A stretch of DNA of 64,000 nt. Origin: an uncultured Prevotellaceae bacterium. GTDB taxonomy: Bacteria > Bacteroidota > Bacteroidia > Bacteroidales > Bacteroidaceae. Below, piece after piece: positions 44,749 to 52,478 of this stretch; positions within the stretch are counted from its first letter, which is position 1, and every line of letters starts with the position of its first letter. The notes under the pieces were generated by a model. The model saw only the letters and a program-made list of their open reading frames with translations, was not told where the DNA came from and did not search any database. The translations under genes were made by a program, and so were the position numbers. The stretch lies in contig CACXQL010000006.1 in assembly GCA_902769805.1 (NCBI GenBank), positions 1-64,000 of the forward strand, given 5' to 3'.

Positions 44749-46965
44749 ATGAGAAAATCCATTCTACTGACGATGCTGCTTACGATGGTATGCGGCATCA
44801 CACATGCACAAGGGCTGAAAGATGCCTACAAAAATTACTTTAAGATTGGCGTTGCCGTCAATGTCCGTAACGTAACCATCCCCGAGCAGATGGACCTGGT
44901 GAAGAAGGAGTTCAACAGCGTCACCGCTGAGAATGACATGAAGCCGGAACCCACTGAGCCGAAAGAGGGAGAGTTCAACTGGGAGAATGCCGACAAGATT
45001 GCTAACTTCTGTCGCGCCAACGGTATCAAGATGCGCGGACACTGTCTGATGTGGCACTCACAGATTGGCAAATGGATGACAGACAGTCCTACGAAGGAGG
45101 TCTTCTACCAGCGCATGAAGAACCATATCAACGCTGTTGTCAGCCGCTATAAGGATGTGGTCTACTGCTGGGATGTCGTCAACGAGGCAATGACGGATGA
45201 CAAGAATGCCATTGACCCCTACCGTCAGAGTCCGATGTACAAGCTCTGCGGTGATGAGTTCATCGCCAAGGCTTTCCAGTTTGCCCACGAGGCTGACCCG
45301 AAGGCACTGCTTTTCTACAACGACTATAACGAGTGCGACCCTGTGAAGAGCCAGCGCATCTTCAACATGGTAAAAGCCATGAAGCAGGCTGGAGTACCCA
45401 TCGACGGTATCGGTATGCAGGGACACTATAACATCTACGGTCCTACCGAGAAGGAAGTGGACGATGCCCTCAGCCTTTACAAGAAGATTGTCAAGCATAT
45501 CCACGTCACTGAGTTGGATATCCGTGTCAATACGGAGATGGGTGGACAGCTCCGCTTCAGCCAGGGTGGCGTGAATATCAGCGACTCTGTGAAGCAACAC
45601 CTTGCCGACCAGTATGCACGTGTCTTCAACGTATTCCGCAAGCATAAGGATGTCATCGACTGTGTGACCTTCTGGAACCTGGGTGATAAAGACTCATGGC
45701 TCGGTGCCAACAACTATCCCCTGCCCTTCGACACAGAGTACAAGCCTAAACTCGCTTATGACGTGATCAAGAATATGCAACCAGCCAAATGGGAGCTCCC
45801 CAAGGCTCCAGCACCCAGACCACGTCCGCAGATGCAGCGTCCTCCGTTCAATCCACAGATGGCTTTCCGCAAGGTGGATGGTGTCGCTGACGACTTCAAG
45901 CCCTCAGTGATGAACCAGCCCGGACAGGACTATCCTCAGGTGAACTCTCAGGGTTATGTACGCTTCCGTATTGAGGCACCCGATGCCAAGGCTGTCACTG
46001 TCAGCCTCGGTCTGGGTGGACAGGGCGGCACCAAGCTGCGCCGTTTCTTCGACGGTTCCTGGATCGGTCAGACAGAAGGTCCGATGGACGAGGGCTTCCA
46101 CTACTATCACCTGACCGTTGACGGTGGTACCTTCAACGACCCAGGTACTCATAACTACTTTGGCTCCTGCCGTTGGGAGAGCGGTATTGAGATTCCTGCC
46201 AAGGACCAGGATATCTATGCCTGCCGCGAGAATATCGCACATGGAAGCATCCAGGAGGTACTGTTCTACTCTAAGAGCCTGGGTAAGATGCAGACCGCTA
46301 TGGTTTACCTGCCACCTACATACGGACAACTCGTTGACAAGAAGGGTGCACCTGTCAAAGCTGGCGACAAGGGTATCCAGGAGCGCTATCCCGTGCTCTA
46401 TCTGCAGCATGGCTGGGGTGAGAACGAGACCAGCTGGGGTAAGCAGGGTCATGCCGGACTCATCATGGACAACCTGATTGCTGACGGAAAGATCAAGCCT
46501 TTCATCATCGTGATGGCATACGGTCTGACCAACGACTTCAAGTTCGGCACCATCGGACAGTTCACCGCCAAGGAGTTCGAGACTGTACTCATCGACGAGC
46601 TGATTCCTTATATCGATGCCAACTTCCTGACTAAGGCAGACAAGTGGAACCGCGCAATGGCAGGTCTGTCAATGGGTGGCATGGAGACCAAGCTCATCAC
46701 CCTGCGCCGTCCTGAGGTGTTCGGTTACTGGGGTCTGCTCAGCGGTGGCCAGTATGCTCCCGAGGAGATCAAGGATCCGAATGTCGTAAAGGTGATCTTC
46801 GAGAGCTGTGGCAGCAAGGAGCGTCCTGACGGCATCAACAAGTCCGTGGCTGACCTGAAGGCTGCCGGCTATAATGCCCATGGCTTTATCTCCGAGGGCA
46901 CTGCTCATGAGTTCCTCACATGGAGAAGAAGTCTCTATCACATGGCTCAGCTGTTCTTTAAGTAA
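44749..46965 (+). CDS. xyn10D-fae1A: GH10 xylanase - CBM48 - CE1 feruloyl esterase fusion
   Basis: The protein has 738 residues with a signal peptide ending near ITHAQ. The GH10 endo-beta-1,4-xylanase (about 22-345) has the acid/base Glu in WDVVNEAM (about E146) and the nucleophile Glu in VTELDIR (about E255). A Pro/Arg-rich linker (about 350-367) leads to a CBM48-like module (about 370-480). The CE1 esterase (about 485-738) has its nucleophile in MAGLSMGG (about S641) and the terminal [14 protein letters not shown]. The order and size match Prevotella ruminicola Xyn10D-Fae1A, which cuts xylan and frees ferulate. The next gene starts 6 bp after the stop. The CE1 half is paralogous to that in the CE6-CE1 gene. 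Confidence 0.93.
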   Translation: MRKSILLTMLLTMVCGITHAQGLKDAYKNYFKIGVAVNVRNVTIPEQMDLVKKEFNSVTAENDMKPEPTEPKEGEFNWENADKIANFCRANGIKMRGHCLMWHSQIGKWMTDSPTKEVFYQRMKNHINAVVSRYKDVVYCWDVVNEAMTDDKNAIDPYRQSPMYKLCGDEFIAKAFQFAHEADPKALLFYNDYNECDPVKSQRIFNMVKAMKQAGVPIDGIGMQGHYNIYGPTEKEVDDALSLYKKIVKHIHVTELDIRVNTEMGGQLRFSQGGVNISDSVKQHLADQYARVFNVFRKHKDVIDCVTFWNLGDKDSWLGANNYPLPFDTEYKPKLAYDVIKNMQPAKWELPKAPAPRPRPQMQRPPFNPQMAFRKVDGVADDFKPSVMNQPGQDYPQVNSQGYVRFRIEAPDAKAVTVSLGLGGQGGTKLRRFFDGSWIGQTEGPMDEGFHYYHLTVDGGTFNDPGTHNYFGSCRWESGIEIPAKDQDIYACRENIAHGSIQEVLFYSKSLGKMQTAMVYLPPTYGQLVDKKGAPVKAGDKGIQERYPVLYLQHGWGENETSWGKQGHAGLIMDNLIADGKIKPFIIVMAYGLTNDFKFGTIGQFTAKEFETVLIDELIPYIDANFLTKADKWNRAMAGLSMGGMETKLITLRRPEVFGYWGLLSGGQYAPEEIKDPNVVKVIFESCGSKERPDGINKSVADLKAAGYNAHGFISEGTAHEFLTWRRSLYHMAQLFFK

Positions 46966-46971
46966 GCATTT

Positions 46972-49455
46972 ATGAAGAAATCAATCATTACCATCCTCCT
47001 CCTTTCTGCCATAACAGTCGTACAGGCTGCAGAACCTTGGCAGAAAGGAGGTTTTGAGACTCGCCAATACCGTAACCTCTTCGTTGAGATGGGTTATGCA
47101 CCTGAGGCTGTCGAAGCCAGACTGCAGGAGGTGTTCAACGATGTGTTCTGCGGTCCTAACAAAGTCTATTTCGAGGTAGGCGACACGATGGGCTATATCT
47201 CAGACGTCAAGAACCACGACGCACGAACGGAGGGTATGTCGTATGGCATGATGATCGCCGTGCAGCTGGACAAGAAGGATATCTTCGACCGTCTGTGGCG
47301 ATGGAGTAAGAAATACATGCAGCATCAGGACGGCATCCGTAAGGGATACTTCGCCTGGAGCTGTAAGACCGACGGTACACGGAACGCAGAGGGTGCTGCC
47401 TCTGACGGTGAGCTGTATTTCATCACCTCCCTGATCTTCGCCTCCAACCGCTGGGGCAATGACACAGGCATCAACTACCTGGCGGAGGCACAGCATATCC
47501 TGAACTGCATCCAACCGAAGGAGTACGAACCAGAGGCACGACCTGGCGGCTTCGGTGGCTTTGGCGGCTTCGGTCCCCAGCAGCAAGGTCCGCAGAAGAT
47601 GTATCTGATAGACCCAGAGACACAGCTCATCACCTTCACTCCTGACGGTTTCGGACAGCGTTATACAGACCCCTCCTATCATATCCCCGCCTTCTATGAG
47701 GTATGGGCACGATGGGCTTATGACGGACGCTCCGACTACTGGAACGAGTGTGCGGCGAAGTCACGCGCATTCCTGCATAAAGCCATCAACGAGAAGACGG
47801 GTCTGAATCCTGATATGTGCCAGTACGACGGCTCACAATTGCAGATGTCCCGTTTCCCACAGCGTCCTGGTCAGCAGCAGGCTGCCCCACGCCGTTGGGG
47901 TAATGACAACTTCCGCTATGACTCCTGGCGTGTGCCGATGAATATCGCCCTCGACTATGAGTGGAGCTGTGCTGACCGCGAATGGCAACAGCAGTATGGA
48001 GAGAAGTTCCAGAACTTCCTCTATAAGCAAGGTATCAACACCTTCGTCGACCAGTATCGCGTGGACGGCACCCTGCCGGAGGGTAACGAGATCCTGCAGG
48101 CTGGCGGTTTCCGCAAGCTGCGCCACTCCATCGGACTGGTAGCTACTTCCGCCGCTGCCTCCGTGATGTGCCGCCATGCGAAGAGCAAGGAGTTCGTCGA
48201 TGCCCTGTGGAATGCGAAGCACGAGCCTTTCGAGGACGGCTATTTCGATGCCTACTACGACGGACTCCTTCGCCTCTTCGCCTTCATGCACCTGAGTGGC
48301 AACTACCAGGTCATCTTCCCACAGAACAAGATTCCCCTCGTCTATCTGGATGAGCATACCGGCAAGGGATTCCCTGCCCCTGCCATGCCTGGCTACGACC
48401 AGCTGACAGAATGCCGTGACCTGCCTGACCCTCTTGCGTGGAGCAACGGACAGGGAAAGGTCAGCAGCTTCAGTGAGTGGGAGCGCCGCCGCAGTGAGAT
48501 TGCCGAGGAGATACAGCATTACGGCATCGGCAAGAAGCCTGCCGTGGACAAGAAGAATATCAAGGCACGTATGGATGGTGACACCCTCATCGTCGACGTG
48601 ACTGTCAACGGACAGACGCTCACGCTGCGCTCTGAGATACAATACCCCAAGACAGGAAAGGCACCCTATGCCCTGATGATTGGTACCAGTATGATCAGCC
48701 TTCCTAAGCAACTCTTCGACGACCGACCCATCGCCCGTATGACCTTCCACGAGAAACAGGTCAATGACTACGGACAGTGGGGCAAGCACCATGAGAGAGG
48801 CGAGCATAACTTCGACCGTCTCTACCCTGACCTGAAGGACAATGGAGCCTACAGCGAATGGGCATGGGGACTGAGTCGCCTGCTGGACGGTCTGCAGATC
48901 TTAGGAGAGGAGCAGACGAAGATTGACATGCGCCATATCGGAGTTACTGGCTGTTCCTATGCCGGTAAGATGGCACTCTATTGTGGTGCCTTCGACGAGC
49001 GTGTAGCCCTGACGATAGCACAGGAACCTGGCGGTGGCGGTGCTGCTGCCTGGCGTAAGTCACATGAATCCACTGAGAAGGTGGAGGACATCGACAAGAC
49101 AGACTACCACTGGTTCCTCCAGAGCCAGTATGACACGTTCCGTGGTGACTCCGTCTATCGCTTGCCCTACGACCAGCATGAACTCTGTGCGATGGTATGT
49201 CCACGTGCCCTGCTGCTCATTGGCAACCCTGACTATCCATGGCTCTCCGATCCTGCCATGCTTGCCTCGGCAAAAGCTGCCCGTAAGGTATGGCAACTGT
49301 TCGGCATCGAGGACCGCATGGGCTATTCCATCATCGGTGGTCACCCTCATTGTATGCTCCCCGAGAAGCAATACCCCGAGGTTCTTGCCTTTATCGACAA
49401 GTTCCTCTTAGGTAAGAATACAGATACGCGAGATATACAGATAGCGGTGTTCTGA
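46972..49455 (+). CDS. GH8 (Rex type) - CE15 glucuronoyl esterase fusion
   Basis: The protein has 827 residues with a signal peptide ending near VVQAA. The GH8 domain (about 22-445) resembles reducing-end xylose-releasing exo-oligoxylanases, with the general acid Glu in NAEGAASDGELYF (about E140) and YTDPSYHIPAFYEVWARWA. It contains low-complexity inserts (GGFGGFGGFG near 190; PGQQQAAPRR near 300). The CE15 domain (about 450-827) has nucleophile Ser in VTGCSYAGKMAL (about S662) and His in IGGHPHCML (about H791). CE15 enzymes normally have GCSRxGK; here Tyr replaces the Arg next to the Ser. As I recall, described CE15-Rex8 fusions have CE15 first, so this order is reversed. It would trim xylo-oligosaccharides and cut lignin-glucuronoyl esters. 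Confidence 0.88.
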   Translation: MKKSIITILLLSAITVVQAAEPWQKGGFETRQYRNLFVEMGYAPEAVEARLQEVFNDVFCGPNKVYFEVGDTMGYISDVKNHDARTEGMSYGMMIAVQLDKKDIFDRLWRWSKKYMQHQDGIRKGYFAWSCKTDGTRNAEGAASDGELYFITSLIFASNRWGNDTGINYLAEAQHILNCIQPKEYEPEARPGGFGGFGGFGPQQQGPQKMYLIDPETQLITFTPDGFGQRYTDPSYHIPAFYEVWARWAYDGRSDYWNECAAKSRAFLHKAINEKTGLNPDMCQYDGSQLQMSRFPQRPGQQQAAPRRWGNDNFRYDSWRVPMNIALDYEWSCADREWQQQYGEKFQNFLYKQGINTFVDQYRVDGTLPEGNEILQAGGFRKLRHSIGLVATSAAASVMCRHAKSKEFVDALWNAKHEPFEDGYFDAYYDGLLRLFAFMHLSGNYQVIFPQNKIPLVYLDEHTGKGFPAPAMPGYDQLTECRDLPDPLAWSNGQGKVSSFSEWERRRSEIAEEIQHYGIGKKPAVDKKNIKARMDGDTLIVDVTVNGQTLTLRSEIQYPKTGKAPYALMIGTSMISLPKQLFDDRPIARMTFHEKQVNDYGQWGKHHERGEHNFDRLYPDLKDNGAYSEWAWGLSRLLDGLQILGEEQTKIDMRHIGVTGCSYAGKMALYCGAFDERVALTIAQEPGGGGAAAWRKSHESTEKVEDIDKTDYHWFLQSQYDTFRGDSVYRLPYDQHELCAMVCPRALLLIGNPDYPWLSDPAMLASAKAARKVWQLFGIEDRMGYSIIGGHPHCMLPEKQYPEVLAFIDKFLLGKNTDTRDIQIAVF

Positions 49456-49484
49456 CTTCCTACATAAAGTTTTTATTTTAACGT

Positions 49485-49542
49485 CACCGTCGTCACGTCG
49501 TAACACTCACTGACTATCAGAAGGTTGCGCATGACGACGGTG
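49485..49542. repeat. Inverted repeat downstream of the GH8-CE15 gene
   Basis: The perfect 11-bp arms CACCGTCGTCA and TGACGACGGTG are separated by 36 nt, 30 bp after the stop codon. There is no T-run, so it is not a standard terminator; it may stabilise or end the operon mRNA. Confidence 0.55.
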
Positions 49543-49564
49543 TGACATTAGCATCATTGTATTT

Positions 49565-49647
49565 GTTCCATAGGGTGGAACACTTTGTTCCATGGGGTGG
49601 AACTCTTTGTTCCATGCCTTGGAACATTATATTCCATGGGGTGGAAC
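49565..49647. repeat. Four tandem 22-bp units, each a palindrome
   Basis: Four units start at 49565, 49587, 49609 and 49631. Each carries GTTCCA-N5-TGGAAC (the last has ATTCCA), so every unit can fold as a 6-bp stem with a 5-nt loop. The units are joined by AT-rich 5-nt spacers. The array ends 14 bp from the stop of the convergent DUF6078-like gene. Confidence 0.93.
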
Positions 49648-49660
49648 AACTCGAAAGTCC

Positions 49661-50101
49661 TTAGTCTTGCTGGTTAAAACCTGTCTCATAGTAATCGAAG
49701 GGGTGTTCTTCGGGAGTGCCATATGCCGCAATAAACCCTTCAATGTCACGCTGTTGCTCTGGCGACAGTTTACGCTCACCTTTATCGTAGCGATAGTAAC
49801 TACCCACACTACCCAGATATCTCGTGATATCATGACGCAACGACGAGCGGAGATGGCGTGGGATATTCGCATATAATTGATGGAACCCGTAAGCGAGTAC
49901 TACTTGTTCATTCTTTTGGAAATACTCACATTGTCCATCATGAAGTGCTGTCGGAAAGACGGTAAGTCCCCAGTTTCGCTTCTGCGCGATTTGTTGTCCC
50001 ACCGCATACCTTAGACACTCCTTGTGCATAGCACAATCATCGTTAAAACACATCAGAAAGTTACCTGTTGTCTCACTGAAAACTACTTCTTTTTCTTGCA
50101 T
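49661..50101 (-). CDS. Small cytoplasmic protein, DUF6078-like
   Basis: The protein has 146 residues and no signal peptide. It has a Cys pattern near the start (CFNDDCAMHKEC, about residues 18-29), a conserved-looking YGFHQLYANIPRHLRSSLRHDITRYLGSVGSYYRY core, and an acidic tail. I place it with the DUF6078 family of Bacteroidota by memory only; no function is known. It has two upstream promoter boxes of very similar sequence and ends beside the 22-bp palindromic array. Confidence 0.75.
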   Translation of the reverse strand: MQEKEVVFSETTGNFLMCFNDDCAMHKECLRYAVGQQIAQKRNWGLTVFPTALHDGQCEYFQKNEQVVLAYGFHQLYANIPRHLRSSLRHDITRYLGSVGSYYRYDKGERKLSPEQQRDIEGFIAAYGTPEEHPFDYYETGFNQQD

Positions 50102-50145
50102 AGTTGACTTTTTAGTTGGTTAATTATTTTCTTTCAAATGGAATG

Positions 50146-50153
50146 CAAAGGTA
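50146..50153 (-). promoter_or_regulatory. Proximal promoter box of the DUF6078-like gene
   Basis: TACCTTTG on the minus strand, with TTTG 20 nt upstream, is 44 nt before the ATG at 50101. Confidence 0.75.
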
Positions 50154-50219
50154 CGAAAAAACGAGAGAAAAGCCAAATTTCTTTGAGCTTTTCTGAGTGC
50201 ATAGTAAGTTCGGCGGAGC

Positions 50220-50227
50220 CAAAGTTA
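50220..50227 (-). promoter_or_regulatory. Distal promoter box of the DUF6078-like gene
   Basis: TAACTTTG on the minus strand has TTTG 20 nt upstream. The spacer is very similar to that of the proximal promoter (both rich in CTCTCGT and TTTTCG), which suggests a duplicated promoter. It directly follows the terminator of the susD gene. Confidence 0.65.
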
Positions 50228-50252
50228 CGAAAATACGAGAGGAGAAGCAAAC

Positions 50253-50287
50253 AAAAAGGAAGCCGCACTATTGCGCGGCCTCCTTTT
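50253..50287 (-). terminator. Terminator of the left susC-susD unit
   Basis: On the minus strand AAGGAGGCCGC / GCGGCTTCCTT (one G-T pair) with an 8-nt loop is followed by T5, 23 bp after the susD stop. Confidence 0.85.
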
Positions 50288-50309
50288 ATACATTTATAAC
50301 TCTGTCGGT

Positions 50310-52433
50310 TTAGTAACCCTCGTTCTGCTCACACTCAGGATTCATGAGAATCTCATTCTCAGGAATAGGCATGAACATCTTTGACATCTGGAAGTCAAAG
50401 TCACGGGCTGTACGCCACTCTTGGATGACAGCAGGTCCGTTTACTGGCAACGTGTTCTTCGGATAAACCGTGTTCACGTGATCCTCCAAGAATCCAGACT
50501 TGTGCATATCTGAACGCAGGTAAGGTTCAGCGGAGAACTCCTTGCGGCGCTCATTGTTCACAGCAACCTTCCAGACTTCAGACTTATAGCCCTTTTCAGC
50601 CTTCACCTTTGTATAATACTCCTTAGCATCGGGTACCTTTACAGAAGCGGTGTTGAATGGGAAAGGATAGCCGTCCAGATCCACTGCATCACCATGACCG
50701 AGATCGCCATAGAAGTCAGCAACCTTCTGATGGTATGCAATATACTTAGACAAATCCTTTCCAACCTCGAGGTTACCGAAGGCACGCTCACGGATCTGCT
50801 TAATCAAAGCCCAGCCCTCAGCTTCCTTATTGAGGTTGAAGCAGCACTCTGCCAAGTCAAGCAATACGTTGGCATAACGCTTGAAGTAGATGTGGTCAGG
50901 CAGCCAGAGATTACCTGTTGACCAGTCACAACCACGACCATTACGCCAGTGCTTGGAAGACCATACCGTAGGAGCGGGGTCATTAGATGCCCAGTGGAAA
51001 CCGCACCAGCCTACAAACTCCTGGTTGAATGCATTGTAACCGATGGGGTGCTTAGGATCATAAATACCACATCCAGCCTCTGCATCACCTTTGTAGTTGT
51101 TGTAGTATTTGTTGTAAGCATTCTCAGAATAGATGTATTCAGGCACATCGTCTTTGCCAGGCTCTACCTTTGCAACAACCTTACCGTCCTTCTGCTTAAA
51201 CCATGTATAGGGGGCTTTCTTACCTTCCTTGTTCTTACCATAGATGGTATCTCCAGCCTCATTATATTGGATATTCGAGTAACCACGAACATACTTTTTG
51301 TTAGCCTCGAGCCATGCAGCAGTAGGCTTTACGCGCTGCTCCCATGTGGGATGATCCTTACGCATCTCATAAGGTACGGTAGCGGTAACCATTGAACCGT
51401 CACGACGCTTATCGAAGGAACCAGCATAGTCGCCATCCAGATAGTTCTCGAAGCTGTCATAGAGCTCCCAAGACATCTGGTAGGTACCCCATGCGCCATT
51501 GGATGTAGGACCGAAGTAGAAACCTGTCCAACCCTTTGCGTTAGCATGCTTGGATGCATCCCATGAGCCCATCTCGTCACCAGCATTCAGGACGACCTGC
51601 CAGATAGCCTCCTTAGGCCAAGCCTCAGCAGCATCATATAATGTGGTGTATGAAGGCATCAACTCGTAAGTACCACTCTTGACAACCTGCTGGAGAGCAT
51701 CGTAAGCCTTCTGATAGCACTCTTTAGCAGTCTCGGGAACGGTATAAGCCTTCCACATGTAGGCATCAGCGAGGAACGTAAGAGCCATACCCTTGGTGCA
51801 ACGACCGTACTGATCCTGGAAGGGTTTCCAGTCGAGAAGCTTAGAAGCCTCGTCGAAGTCCTTAATCACGAAGTCCCACATCTCTGTAAAATCCTTAGCC
51901 TTGGGCTTGGTGGGATTAGTGAGGTAAGTCTCACCGGTAGTCAGCAGAGGCACACGGCCGAATGTGTTAGCCAAACCGAAGAACTCGAATCCGCGAAGTG
52001 CCATAGCCTCACCTGATAAGTGCTTCTTGACATCAGCAGAAATCTTTTCTGCGTTCTCAAGACCTGCGAGGAAGTCGTTACAACGAGAGATACATGTGTA
52101 CGACTGGTTCCAGAAGGTTTTCAACTGTGCCTGTGAAGCAGTCCACTTCTGGGTCATGAAGTCCTTATCCCAACCAGAAGCCTGAGAGTCCATCGTGGGG
52201 TGTGAACCATTGAAGATCCAATACTTATAGACGTCGTCATTCTCACGGGGAAGAACCTCATCGTAGCAACCGGTCATACCTTTGATGGCATTAGCATCGT
52301 TGTCGAACATCTCTTCAGCGTCTATCATCGAATAGTGTGTTACATCGAGATACTCCTCGTTGTTGCAGGAGGTCAGGCCTAAGCCTATAACACTGCACAA
52401 CGCTGCTCCGAAAATGAAATATCTTTTTTTCAT
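50310..52433 (-). CDS. susD: SusD-like outer-surface glycan-binding lipoprotein (left pair)
   Basis: The protein has 707 residues. The lipobox GLTSC gives lipid attachment at Cys23. SusD proteins sit on the outer face of the outer membrane, form a lid over SusC and bind oligosaccharides. Typical segments are CNNEEYLDVTHYSM after the Cys, GEAMALRGFEFFGLANTFGRVPLLT, CTKGMALTFLADAYMWKA, ANVLLDLAECCFN and NNERRKEFSAE. It follows susC by 45 bp on the minus strand. It shares family-level similarity with the right-hand SusD (644 residues) but differs widely, so the two pairs probably bind different glycans or chain forms. Expression should depend on the susC promoter state. Confidence 0.95.
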   Translation of the reverse strand: MKKRYFIFGAALCSVIGLGLTSCNNEEYLDVTHYSMIDAEEMFDNDANAIKGMTGCYDEVLPRENDDVYKYWIFNGSHPTMDSQASGWDKDFMTQKWTASQAQLKTFWNQSYTCISRCNDFLAGLENAEKISADVKKHLSGEAMALRGFEFFGLANTFGRVPLLTTGETYLTNPTKPKAKDFTEMWDFVIKDFDEASKLLDWKPFQDQYGRCTKGMALTFLADAYMWKAYTVPETAKECYQKAYDALQQVVKSGTYELMPSYTTLYDAAEAWPKEAIWQVVLNAGDEMGSWDASKHANAKGWTGFYFGPTSNGAWGTYQMSWELYDSFENYLDGDYAGSFDKRRDGSMVTATVPYEMRKDHPTWEQRVKPTAAWLEANKKYVRGYSNIQYNEAGDTIYGKNKEGKKAPYTWFKQKDGKVVAKVEPGKDDVPEYIYSENAYNKYYNNYKGDAEAGCGIYDPKHPIGYNAFNQEFVGWCGFHWASNDPAPTVWSSKHWRNGRGCDWSTGNLWLPDHIYFKRYANVLLDLAECCFNLNKEAEGWALIKQIRERAFGNLEVGKDLSKYIAYHQKVADFYGDLGHGDAVDLDGYPFPFNTASVKVPDAKEYYTKVKAEKGYKSEVWKVAVNNERRKEFSAEPYLRSDMHKSGFLEDHVNTVYPKNTLPVNGPAVIQEWRTARDFDFQMSKMFMPIPENEILMNPECEQNEGY

Positions 52434-52478
52434 ATATATTTTCTTTACTTAGTTTTTAATACTTAACTCATAACTGCA

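Noticed and set aside
47833..48807. 324-codon open frame opposite GH8-CE15
   Set aside because: Shadow frame of a gene with conserved GH8 and CE15 motifs.
49565..49647. CRISPR array
   Set aside because: Units are contiguous 22-bp palindromic repeats without unique spacers, and no cas genes are near.
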